From Verrucomicrobiota bacterium (GTDB taxonomy: Bacteria; Verrucomicrobiota; Verrucomicrobiia; Verrucomicrobiales; DEV007): a stretch of DNA of 34,431 nucleotides. The notes below the pieces were generated by a model that worked only from the letters and a program-made list of their open reading frames with translations, ran no database searches and was not told the DNA's origin. Location: positions 1-34,431 of the forward strand of contig CAUJIH010000077.1 in the NCBI GenBank assembly GCA_963205275.1. Direction: 5' to 3'. Positions 26,979 through 34,203 of the stretch are shown here, piece by piece. The translations under genes were made by a program, and so were the position numbers. Within the stretch, counting starts at the first letter, position 1, and each line of letters starts with the position of its first letter.

Positions 26979-26994
26979 CCACAATATATTGTGG
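26979..26994 (-). promoter_or_regulatory. NrdR box, distal (perfect palindrome)
   Basis: CCACAATATATTGTGG is a perfect 16-bp palindrome matching the NrdR consensus at every core position. A TTGACT hexamer on the minus strand (26964-26969) lies in the 15-bp linker between the two boxes. A TACAAT hexamer lies downstream at 26926-26931, so bound NrdR would cover the likely promoter. Confidence 0.88.
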
Positions 26995-27063
26995 CGCGAA
27001 GGCGATGCTACTACAAGTGAATCTGCTTGCCAAGAAAGAATTTAACATTTCAGAGTTATCGGT

Positions 27064-27192
27064 TCAGAAGCGTAATCTTTTTAAGTCACAATGATTTGTT
27101 TCACAGTGAATTCGGTGATCCAGGTAAACCGAAATTTTTATTTCGGAGGGCTTTTTTTGAATTTTATCGGGCTTTCGACTGAGAGTGTTCAT
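27064..27192 (-). CDS. possible 42-residue ORF (low support)
   Basis: ATG 27192 opens a 42-codon frame whose middle, SEIKISVYLDHRIH, faintly recalls the beta-strand and first helix of ribbon-helix-helix proteins. Its ATG overlaps the TGA of a 15-codon ORF on the same strand, with GGGGGGAG just upstream. It is too short for a complete DNA-binding domain, so it may be a remnant, a leader peptide or chance. Confidence 0.15.
   Translation of the reverse strand: MNTLSRKPDKIQKKPSEIKISVYLDHRIHCETNHCDLKRLRF
27129..27158 (+). terminator. orphan terminator-like hairpin on the plus strand
   Basis: A 7-bp stem (CCGAAAT 27129-27135, ATTTCGG 27140-27146) closes on TTTT. It is followed, 5 nt later, by seven T residues (27152-27158). 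No plus-strand gene lies upstream, since nrdJ is on the other strand. If it is functional, a short plus-strand transcript would have to begin in the roughly 130-250 bp before it. Confidence 0.45.
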
Positions 27193-27409
27193 TGCTCCCC
27201 CCGGAGTTTCTGCTGTGATCGCACCTGTCGTCTCATTTAAAAATAAAAATCCTCCTTCCTGATTCACGGGACTCTCTATTGTTCAAGCTGACTGCAATGG
27301 AGTTTATAATGGATATGAAAGATTTTTCGTCTGGATGCGTATTGTCCTGTGAAGACTTTTCTCCTTGCGCTATCATTTTCAGATTTCCTTTTCCTACTGA
27401 TCGATTTTT
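27159..27409. other. AT-rich intergenic region upstream of the protease gene
   Basis: There is no supportable plus-strand gene. The region has several A/T runs (for example ATTTAAAAATAAAAAT at 27235-27250) and a candidate promoter at 27282-27310. Base composition is clearly more AT-rich than the flanking coding DNA. Confidence 0.4.
27282..27310 (+). promoter_or_regulatory. candidate promoter of the trypsin-like lipoprotein gene
   Basis: A perfect TATAAT (27305-27310) lies 17 bp after TTCAAG (27282-27287), a weak -35. The implied leader is about 90 nt before ATG 27410. Confidence 0.4.
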
Positions 27410-28282
27410 ATGCGGATTTTTCGCTCACCTCTGCTCCTGACTTCCTGCTCGGTGGCGATTCCTTTATTTCTGACTTCGTGTATTCTGTTGCCGTCGAATA
27501 CGCATCGGGATCAGATTCGCTCCTTGGCCAAGTACGATTCACGAGGCATTGATGCGCCCGTGGCGATGCCGGAGTTAAAGAATCGAACAAACGAGGGCTT
27601 CTCCGCCGCCGATTTTCTCACTCTTCATTCGGGACTGATCGTGAGTGGAAAATATATTGATAACGACTTTCGTTCTCGACTGGCTACCAGCCGGGGATCT
27701 GATGCAGGAGTTTTGGAACTGGGCTTTTCCGTTCCGATCGCCAAGGGCGGTTCTGGGTTTGGGAGTTGCGCACCGGTGACTCAGGACGGTTACTTCGTGA
27801 CGGCGGCTCATGTGTTGGCTCACGAGGATAGTTACGTACTCTATGCCACTTCGAATCAGCAGAAGACCTACATCGACTATGCTCCGATTCGTGTCGTTTA
27901 TCGAAATAATGCTGCCGACGTCGCGATTGTGAAGGCGAAAATCTCGACTCCACGTTATCTCCGCTTTCGATACGACGATCTAGCTCCTGGAGAGACTCTT
28001 TTTGCCGGCGGCTGGATGCACGAGAGGGCTGGGGGGCAATTCCTTCAGTACAACACGGTGAATTCCGATTCCTCGGGAACCCTGTTTCGTAAGGTCGTCA
28101 CGACTTTGCCCATGCTGAAAGGTGACAGCGGATCTCCATTGATCGACCGGCACGGTCGTCTGTGCGGGGTTCTCAGTACCATGCGGCTCGGCGTGGTGAT
28201 CAAGATGAAGCCGAAATCGACGGCGGTCCAGATGACTCCGAAAGAAGTCGAGAGGATGATTCGCGAAGATCGGGCGAAGTAG
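27410..28282 (+). CDS. trypsin-like serine protease lipoprotein
   Basis: This 290-residue protein has a lipoprotein-type signal. Two LTSC motifs occur, at 10-13 and 21-24; C24 is the likelier lipidation site because it follows a hydrophobic stretch of adequate length. The catalytic triad of an S1-type protease is visible: H134 in VTAAHVL, D170 in ADVAIV, and S240 in LKGDSGSPL. The spacing of the triad is normal. The enzyme is expected outside the cytoplasm, anchored in a membrane, and may process envelope proteins or act in stress response. There is no PDZ domain, unlike DegP/DegS. Its ATG at 27410 has no clear ribosome-binding site. No obvious partner gene is adjacent. Confidence 0.85.
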   Translation: MRIFRSPLLLTSCSVAIPLFLTSCILLPSNTHRDQIRSLAKYDSRGIDAPVAMPELKNRTNEGFSAADFLTLHSGLIVSGKYIDNDFRSRLATSRGSDAGVLELGFSVPIAKGGSGFGSCAPVTQDGYFVTAAHVLAHEDSYVLYATSNQQKTYIDYAPIRVVYRNNAADVAIVKAKISTPRYLRFRYDDLAPGETLFAGGWMHERAGGQFLQYNTVNSDSSGTLFRKVVTTLPMLKGDSGSPLIDRHGRLCGVLSTMRLGVVIKMKPKSTAVQMTPKEVERMIREDRAK

Positions 28283-28321
28283 TCGCAAGATCCATCGTCA
28301 CCAGTGGAACTTTGTCGATCT

Positions 28322-28340
28322 GAGGGAGACCGGTTCCCTC
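28322..28340 (+). terminator. weak stem-loop after the protease gene
   Basis: GAGGGA (28322-28327) pairs with TCCCTC (28335-28340) across a 7-nt loop, 40 bp past the stop. No T-tract follows, so support is low. Confidence 0.25.
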
Positions 28341-28407
28341 GGCGAATGGCACATAAGGGGGGCTCCAATGGAGGAGCTAAGCAGTAAATAAAAATATTGG
28401 AAATTAC

Positions 28408-28422
28408 TATAATCAATATAAT
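28408..28422 (+). promoter_or_regulatory. AT-rich promoter region of the NYN gene, two overlapping TATAAT hexamers
   Basis: TATAAT occurs at 28408-28413 and 28417-28422 inside a strongly AT-rich 50-bp stretch. No good -35 hexamer sits at the right spacing. Transcripts would have leaders of about 25-40 nt before ATG 28455. Confidence 0.35.
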
Positions 28423-28454
28423 ATTAATGAATTCTCTCTAGTACTTCTCGTTTG

Positions 28455-29780
28455 ATGAAGCTCAACACAGCCATTTTTTATGACATCGAAAACCTCATTG
28501 GCGGCTACGGGGCGTCGATAGAGGCGATCAAAAGTCTATCTCTCAAGAAGATTGTGGAGGAGATCCGGAAAGTTGAGCTTTTGGCAGAGGGAGGAATCGC
28601 CATTCAGAGGGCGTATGCGGACTGGAGTAATCCTAGGCTGGGAGTCTTGCGATCAGAAATCATTGATTTGGGAATCGAGCCGATTCAGAGTTTTGGTTTT
28701 GGAAAAGGCACGGCGGTGAAGAATAATTCGGACATTCAGCTCGCAATCGATGCAGTGGATATCGCGTATGTCCGCCCGGCGCTGGAAACTTTTGTCATCG
28801 TCTCGGGCGATGGAGGATTCGGCGCACTGGCGAAGAAGCTGCATGAATATGGAAAAGCGGTCGTGGGATGTGCCTTACAAGGTACAAAAAATGATAGTTT
28901 CAAGGCAGTCTGCGACCATTTTGTCTCTCTTCCGGAGATCAAAGTAGAGGTGAAGAAGGAGGGGAAGGCGAAGGCAACAGCGCCTCTGGCGCAAGGAAAG
29001 AGTAATTCTGGTTCTTCATCTGCGAAGGAATCGCGTGGAAAAGAAGAGATGGTGGAGATTGAGAATGCGGCCCAGTTGGTGGAAGAAACCAGAAAAATTC
29101 TGGATAAGAACAGTGAATGCGATAAACTTAAAAAATCTCTGCAACAGGAGGGAATCGATCTTTCGACCATTTCACAGCGTGCTTCGCAAGGAATTAAGGA
29201 CTTTCCGGTCGTGAGACTCAAGTATGGTTTTGTGAAGATAAGTGATCTCTTGCAACGCGCCTTGCATGATCATTCCACATTGAAACTACTGCATGGGGCA
29301 GGCAGTGACTATCGACTGGTGAGGGAAGGCAAAGAACTAGAAGGATTTGAGAGAGTTCTGACAAATCCAGAGCTTCCCGTCGTACACTGCGAAAAGACTT
29401 ACCGAGGGGTGCTCATGACACGTCCTCCCCACTTTTCTCTTGAGTCTCCGGAAATATTGTCTTGGCTTGCTTCACGGCTGGTCGACGAGCAAACAACTGA
29501 GCAGGGACGAACGATGGAGGAGTGGATCAATTTCCTGAAAGATTCCTGCTTTTATGAAGAATCGGCACTGAAGGGTGCTTTCGGAGCTTTCGTTTCCGCC
29601 GGGGCGTTTGATTGCACGCCTGAAGGGGGAAGACTGTTCGAGCAGACCCTGACTCTCCGAATTCATTCTCGAAGAGAGTTGATGGACGCTCTGGAGAAAG
29701 GAGCCCGCGCCAAGCTCACGTCGATTCTTGGAGAAATCGACGAAAGCGTTCTGAGCAGACTGCTCGTGGTAGCGAATTAA
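28455..29780 (+). CDS. NYN-domain ribonuclease-like protein with C-terminal OST-HTH/LOTUS region
   Basis: From ATG 28455 (a TTG lies one codon earlier) the protein has 441 residues. Residues 4-160 are a NYN (PIN-like) nuclease domain. The acidic motif is FYDIEN (D10, E12, N13); NSDIQLAIDA supplies D93 and D99, and VIVSGDGGFG supplies D119, the metal-binding set of the family. A charged, serine- and lysine-rich linker (about 165-200) follows. Residues about 203-290 fit an OST-HTH/LOTUS domain (GIDLSTISQRAS...DFPVVRLKYGFVKISDLLQ), which binds RNA in other proteins. Residues 330-441 look like another winged-helix-type region of unknown kind. I infer an RNA-binding and RNA-cleaving or RNA-regulating role. 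The gene converges on the LamG hydrolase gene with overlapping stop codons. Confidence 0.82.
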   Translation: MKLNTAIFYDIENLIGGYGASIEAIKSLSLKKIVEEIRKVELLAEGGIAIQRAYADWSNPRLGVLRSEIIDLGIEPIQSFGFGKGTAVKNNSDIQLAIDAVDIAYVRPALETFVIVSGDGGFGALAKKLHEYGKAVVGCALQGTKNDSFKAVCDHFVSLPEIKVEVKKEGKAKATAPLAQGKSNSGSSSAKESRGKEEMVEIENAAQLVEETRKILDKNSECDKLKKSLQQEGIDLSTISQRASQGIKDFPVVRLKYGFVKISDLLQRALHDHSTLKLLHGAGSDYRLVREGKELEGFERVLTNPELPVVHCEKTYRGVLMTRPPHFSLESPEILSWLASRLVDEQTTEQGRTMEEWINFLKDSCFYEESALKGAFGAFVSAGAFDCTPEGGRLFEQTLTLRIHSRRELMDALEKGARAKLTSILGEIDESVLSRLLVVAN

Positions 29781-31894
29781 TTTCCACCCGCTTCCTGAAC
29801 GAGCTTCTCGATCTCGTCTGCCGGTAGAGCGCGATCAAAGACGGCGATTTCATCGAGCCTTCCTTGGAAGGCTACGTCACCCGTGCAGCTTCCTCCGATG
29901 TAGAGAGTTTCCGCCGGACTGGATTTCGGGTGAGCGGTGGAGTCGCCCACGGATGCGCCATCTAGGAATAGCTGAACTTTCTCTCCCGTCCGAACGATGG
30001 CGAGGTGATGCCAGTGCCAGCGCTCGACAGGGTGATCAACCTTCGAAGTGATGGTCTTTCCCGCACCTTCATACACCAGAGTGCGGACTCCGGAAGCATC
30101 TTCTTTCAGGCCGACATGTTCGCCGACGGCTCGGGAACCGAAGTCAGTGCCACGAGAGAAAATCCACTCGGGGGCATCCATTACGCCTTGGGCAGTGCCG
30201 CTCCAAAACCAGAGAGCGACGGTGTAGTCACCGGCGTTGATTTGGGGAACTCGGCTTGCGAGGCGATCCCCGACGAAGAAGGCGCTACGGTTGATGCCAC
30301 CTTTCGCGTACGCAGATGACTGAGGACCGGGGAGGTAATAGACGATGTGCGGCTCGTAGATCGCATCGAGACCATTCGGAGACGAGTCGAAAGCGGTCGG
30401 CCCCGTGAACTCTTCGAGACGCCAGTATGCCCGTGGGTTCCTCGCGAGGATGTTCTTCGCCGCCGGTCCAGCGGTGGCACGGCGATCAGCGCGGGGCTTT
30501 GATGAAGCCTTCTCCAGCATTTGGATTGCAGCCTCGGTCAGTTTCGGCTCGGCGGTAACTTCTAGACCAGCGGAGCGAGCGGCAGTCGCTGTGTAACCGC
30601 CCAAGAGATGCTGCTCAGGCGGGGGGATATAACCATCCGCAGAGTTTGCCAGCTCGATCACCATCGTCTGAGGCAGTGGACTCGCTGCTTTGACCTTTAA
30701 TCCCGTGATGGCATAGGTTTCTGTGGGCATGGAGGCGATCCCGATGCGATCCCCCAGACGGATTCCCTGCACGACTGTTTCGGTCTTTTGCTTCTTGTGA
30801 AGATAGAGTTGCTCACGAGCATAAATTTCTACGCTGTCGGTCAGTGGCCCATCTCCCAGATGCCCGGCCACCTTCTGGCACCACTCCAGTTGCTGCTGAT
30901 TCGGCACACGGTAATTGAGCGTCATCCGCGTTTCCGACATAGAGATGGTAGACGGGCGCTCATAGCTGATATTCTTGATCGCTTTCAGAGCCAGAGCAGC
31001 CATCTCGGAGGAATAGGAGTCGATATTCCAAGGATCATCCTTCGAGTCAGGTGACTTTTCGTAATCGTGGCGATACGTGTCACCGCTGCACCCTTGGGAC
31101 ATCATTGCGACAGCCCCGGTCTCCTTGTGATTAAGTGCTTCCTGGACTTTGTTTGAGAACAGGCCGAAGTAGTCGGCGGAAATAGGCTCGTCTCCGAAGT
31201 AGTGCATGGAGAAATTGGCGAGCACTCCGATGGGCTTTCCGTCAGTGCCCTGAACGGAGAGGACGGCCAGCTCCGGATCCTCTGGTCCACTGGGACCCGT
31301 GACCTGATCTCGATTGCGGGCGACGTGCATATTGGCCCGGAAGGTGGGATTGCCGTAGAAGTCGTTCGCAAAGAACTTCGGATGAAGCACCCACCGCCGT
31401 AGCGCGGTGTAGTCCCCGGCATCGACACTACCCCATCCGATTTGGGCAGGACGCATGTTTTTGAGAGGTGCGGAGACGGCTTCCGTCAGGCGTTTCGTCA
31501 GAAATTCCACGTAGTCTGCATCGGCCTCGACGCCGAGAATGCTCATGGCAGACGGCGCGAAGTGAGTGTGCGTGGCGGCCATGAGAATGTGGTCTGTGGG
31601 AATCCCGGTCTCTTTCGATGCCGCTGCCTTTGCTGCATCGTAGATTTCGCGTGGAACCATGCAGCTATCGACGATGATGACTACGATCTTCTCCTTTCCA
31701 TCCGAGAAGGCCAGGGATCGAGCACTGATAGGCGAAACGATCTTGTCAGCCGACCGCGTTCTGAAATAGCCATTTACGAGGACAGGGAGTTTTGACGGCG
31801 TGATATCGGTGATCGCCGATCCTGCGGTGAATTCCGCGTGTGACGGAACGATGTTAAGGAAGGCAAGAGCTAAAATCAGAGTTAGGAAGCGCAT
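29777..31894 (-). CDS. secreted ceramidase-N-terminal-domain hydrolase with C-terminal LamG domain (copy 1)
   Basis: From ATG 31894 the protein has 705 residues; the frame extends 13 codons upstream without conserved sequence. A signal peptide ends at SHA|EF (residue 20). Residues 21-470 match the neutral/alkaline non-lysosomal ceramidase N-terminal family: AGSAITDITP, VDSCMVPRE, ATHTHFAPSAM (H109, H111), ANFSMHYFGDEPISADYFG (H231) and MSQGCSGDTYRHDY. The histidines fit zinc binding. The GDxSPN-type nucleophile motif of true ceramidases, as I recall it, is not kept. The C-terminal 220 residues (from NPRAYWRLEE, about 486) are a concanavalin-like LamG_3 domain that could bind carbohydrate. The substrate is unknown and may be a glycan or lipid. 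Its stop codon overlaps the NYN stop codon. Copy 2 lies just upstream in the same orientation. Confidence 0.85.
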   Translation of the reverse strand: MRFLTLILALAFLNIVPSHAEFTAGSAITDITPSKLPVLVNGYFRTRSADKIVSPISARSLAFSDGKEKIVVIIVDSCMVPREIYDAAKAAASKETGIPTDHILMAATHTHFAPSAMSILGVEADADYVEFLTKRLTEAVSAPLKNMRPAQIGWGSVDAGDYTALRRWVLHPKFFANDFYGNPTFRANMHVARNRDQVTGPSGPEDPELAVLSVQGTDGKPIGVLANFSMHYFGDEPISADYFGLFSNKVQEALNHKETGAVAMMSQGCSGDTYRHDYEKSPDSKDDPWNIDSYSSEMAALALKAIKNISYERPSTISMSETRMTLNYRVPNQQQLEWCQKVAGHLGDGPLTDSVEIYAREQLYLHKKQKTETVVQGIRLGDRIGIASMPTETYAITGLKVKAASPLPQTMVIELANSADGYIPPPEQHLLGGYTATAARSAGLEVTAEPKLTEAAIQMLEKASSKPRADRRATAGPAAKNILARNPRAYWRLEEFTGPTAFDSSPNGLDAIYEPHIVYYLPGPQSSAYAKGGINRSAFFVGDRLASRVPQINAGDYTVALWFWSGTAQGVMDAPEWIFSRGTDFGSRAVGEHVGLKEDASGVRTLVYEGAGKTITSKVDHPVERWHWHHLAIVRTGEKVQLFLDGASVGDSTAHPKSSPAETLYIGGSCTGDVAFQGRLDEIAVFDRALPADEIEKLVQEAGGN
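30195..30388. repeat. LamG-encoding segment near-identical to 32468-32661
   Basis: Direct comparison base by base gives 191 identities in 194 positions with the segment at 32468-32661, in the same orientation. The mismatches are single base changes. Similarity remains high through the rest of the LamG coding region (to about 29800) and falls sharply at the outer edge near 30389. Confidence 0.95.
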
Positions 31895-31931
31895 ACGGAG
31901 AAAAGGGTAAGCAGGCACGCAGCAGAACTGC

Positions 31932-31959
31932 AAGGGAGAATCCGGCGTGATGACGCCGT
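31932..31959 (-). promoter_or_regulatory. conserved leader block upstream of hydrolase copy 1
   Basis: A block of about 28 bp shares CAAGG, AATC, a CGT and the 9-mer TGACGCCGT, in the same order and spacing, with 34204-34232 in front of copy 2. It lies about 38-65 bp upstream of the ATG, whereas the DNA between block and ATG has diverged. In this copy it also forms a hairpin (CGGCGT/ACGCCG, loop GATG). Confidence 0.5.
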
Positions 31960-31983
31960 GCAGGTGAGGGCACAGAGATAGGT

Positions 31984-32000
31984 CGGAAGTGCGGCTTCCG
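31984..32000 (-). terminator. stem-loop between the two hydrolase genes
   Basis: CGGAAG (31984-31989) pairs with CTTCCG (31995-32000) around TGCGG, about 50 bp past the copy 2 stop. There is no T-tract; it may attenuate or stabilise a transcript running from copy 2 into copy 1. Confidence 0.3.
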
Positions 32001-32049
32001 GAATCATCAGAATGATCTCTTCTGCGAAGATGCTTCAGACGTGCATGAA

Positions 32050-34167
32050 TTATTTGGTAGCTGCTTCCTGAACGAGCTTTGCGATCTCGTCTGCCGGTAG
32101 AGCGCGATCAAAGACAGCGATTTCATCGAGTCGACCTTCGAAATTCTCGTCTCCGGTGCAGCTTCCTCCGAAGTAGAGAGTATCCGCCGGACTGGATTTC
32201 GGGTGAGCGGTGGAGTCACCGACAGCGACTCCGTCGAGGAAGAGTTGGATTTTCTCTCCCGTCCGAACGATGGCGAGATGATGCCAGTGCCAGCGCTTGA
32301 CGGGGTGATCAACCTTCGAGGTGATGGTTTTTCCTGCACCTTCATACACCAGAGTGCGGACTCCGGAAGCATCCTCTTTCAGGCCGACGTGCTCGCCGAT
32401 GGCTCGGGAACCGAAGTCAGTGCCACGAGAGAAAATCCACTCGGGAGCATCCATTACGCCTTGGGCCGTGCCGCTCCAAAACCAGAGAGCGACGGTGTAG
32501 TCACCGGCGTTGATTTGCGGAACTCGGCTTGCGAGGCGATCCCCGACGAAGAAGGCGCTACGGTTGATGCCACCTTTCGCATACGCAGATGACTGAGGGC
32601 CGGGGAGGTAATAGACGATGTGCGGCTCGTAGATCGCATCGAGACCATTCGGAGACGAGTCCACGACGCGAGGTCCCGCGAACTCTTCGAGACGCCAGTA
32701 TGCTCGTGGGTTTCTCGCGAGAATGCTCTTCGCCGCTGGTCCGTCCGTCGCACGGCGATCCACTCGCGGTTTCGAGATCGATTTCTCCAACATCTGGATG
32801 GCAGCTTCTGTGATTTTCGCCTCGGCGTGAACTTCGAGCCCTGCCGAGCGGGCCGGCCAAGTATTGTAGCCGCCTAGTAAATGCTGCTCACAAGGAGGAA
32901 TGTAACCGTCTGCACCGTTCGCTAGCTCGATGACCATCGTGTTCCGAATGGGGCTGGCGGCTTTGATCTTCAATCCGCTAATGGCATAGGTCTCCGTGGG
33001 AGTGGATGCGATGGCGATTTTATCTCCGAGGCGTATTCCCTGCACGACGACTTCGGTTTCTTTTTTCGCATCGAGATAGATCTGTTCTTTGGCGTAAACC
33101 TCGGTCTGTGTTTTGGGCAGGCGATCACCGATCTCTTGGGCGATGCGTTGGCCCCACTCCAGTTTTTGCTTATCCGGCACTCGATAGGGGAGCATCATGC
33201 GCGTTTCGGCGATGGAGATGGATTCAGGGCGTTCATATTTGAGGTCGCTGATCGCTTTCATCGCCAGCCCGACCATGTTGGCCGAATATTCCTCGATGGT
33301 TCCGCCCTTTTCTCCGCGAGTCGGAGTCTTCTCATAGTCATGCCGCCAGACATCGCCGCTGCATCCTTGAGACATCATGGCGACGAAGCCGGTTTTGCCA
33401 AGATCCAACTTGTCCTGCATCCCGTTAGAGAAGCGACCGAAATAATCGGCGGAGATGGCGGTATCGCCAAAGTAGTGCATCGAGAAATTAGCGATCAGTC
33501 CAATGGGCTTTCCCTCCGTGCTCTGTACCGCGATGATGGACAAAATGGGGTCTTCCGGACCACTGACTCCGGTGACCTGTTTCCAATCAGTAGCGGCGTG
33601 CATATTCGCCCGGACGGTGGGATTCCCGAAGGGATCTTCGCGGATGAATTTGGGATGAATCACCCAGCGCCGCAGAGCGGTGTAGTCGGCGGCGTCAATC
33701 TCACCCCAAGCGATCTGGGCGGGGCGCATGTTCTCCAGAGGCGTGGTGATGGCTTCGACGAGTTTTTGTTTTAGAAAAGGGACGTAGTTGGGATCCGCTT
33801 CGGTACCCAGAATGCTCATGCAAGAAGGCGCTGAGTGTGTGTGGACGGCAGAGATCAGAATGTGATCCGTCGGAATTCCTGCCTTTTTTGAGGCATTCGT
33901 TTTGACTTCGTCGATTAACTCGCGAGGGATCATGCAGCTATCGACCACGACCATTACGATTTTCTCCTTTCCATCGGAGAAGGCGAGCGAGCGTGCACTG
34001 ACAGGAGTCGTGACAGAGTTGGCAGTCTTACTGGTGAAGCCGCCATTGACGAGAACAGGAAAGCTGGTGGGAGTGACATCGATCAGAGCGGACCCGGCGA
34101 TGAACTCTGCCCGGACGCTTGTGATTCCGAGCAGGGCGAGAGCTGAAATGAAAGAGAGAATGCGCAT
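32050..34167 (-). CDS. secreted ceramidase-N-terminal-domain hydrolase with C-terminal LamG domain (copy 2)
   Basis: This 705-residue protein is exactly as long as copy 1. A signal peptide ends near VRA|EF (residue 20). The catalytic-type region shows AGSALIDVTP, VDSCMIPREL, AVHTHSAPSCM (H109, H111), ANFSMHYFGDTAISADYFG and MSQGCSGDVWRHDY. It agrees with copy 1 at roughly two residues in three by eye. The LamG half (from about 486) is almost identical to copy 1. Both genes have the same orientation, with 155 bp between them, so they may form one transcription unit. The family name suggests ceramide hydrolysis, but the motif changes and the LamG fusion make a different, probably surface-glycan or glycolipid, substrate more likely. 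Confidence 0.85.
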   Translation of the reverse strand: MRILSFISALALLGITSVRAEFIAGSALIDVTPTSFPVLVNGGFTSKTANSVTTPVSARSLAFSDGKEKIVMVVVDSCMIPRELIDEVKTNASKKAGIPTDHILISAVHTHSAPSCMSILGTEADPNYVPFLKQKLVEAITTPLENMRPAQIAWGEIDAADYTALRRWVIHPKFIREDPFGNPTVRANMHAATDWKQVTGVSGPEDPILSIIAVQSTEGKPIGLIANFSMHYFGDTAISADYFGRFSNGMQDKLDLGKTGFVAMMSQGCSGDVWRHDYEKTPTRGEKGGTIEEYSANMVGLAMKAISDLKYERPESISIAETRMMLPYRVPDKQKLEWGQRIAQEIGDRLPKTQTEVYAKEQIYLDAKKETEVVVQGIRLGDKIAIASTPTETYAISGLKIKAASPIRNTMVIELANGADGYIPPCEQHLLGGYNTWPARSAGLEVHAEAKITEAAIQMLEKSISKPRVDRRATDGPAAKSILARNPRAYWRLEEFAGPRVVDSSPNGLDAIYEPHIVYYLPGPQSSAYAKGGINRSAFFVGDRLASRVPQINAGDYTVALWFWSGTAQGVMDAPEWIFSRGTDFGSRAIGEHVGLKEDASGVRTLVYEGAGKTITSKVDHPVKRWHWHHLAIVRTGEKIQLFLDGVAVGDSTAHPKSSPADTLYFGGSCTGDENFEGRLDEIAVFDRALPADEIAKLVQEAATK
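32468..32661. repeat. LamG-encoding segment near-identical to 30195-30388
   Basis: This is the partner of the 194-bp segment in copy 1, with three mismatches. Both lie at the same codons of the two paralogues and include synonymous positions, so the identity is at DNA level and not only protein level. Confidence 0.95.
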
Positions 34168-34203
34168 ACTGCGTGGAGATTACACAGAGGCTCGCGAGAG
34201 GTT

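Noticed and set aside
26872..27048. 59-codon N-terminal extension of nrdJ
   Set aside because: It would place two NrdR boxes inside the coding region and adds no sequence typical of the family; ATG 26871 is the better start.
26872..27128. Cobalamin riboswitch in front of the B12-dependent reductase
   Set aside because: I looked for a B12-box-like GCCACTG segment and associated helices on the minus strand and saw none.
27193..27267. GTG-initiated extension giving a 67-residue ORF before nrdJ
   Set aside because: The GTG has no ribosome-binding site and the GGAGG-like stretch lies inside the frame; at most the 42-codon version is considered, at low confidence.
33136..33774. 212-codon plus-strand frame within hydrolase copy 2
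   Set aside because: It is antisense to a conserved secreted hydrolase and an equivalent, shorter shadow appears in copy 1, as expected from shared coding sequence.
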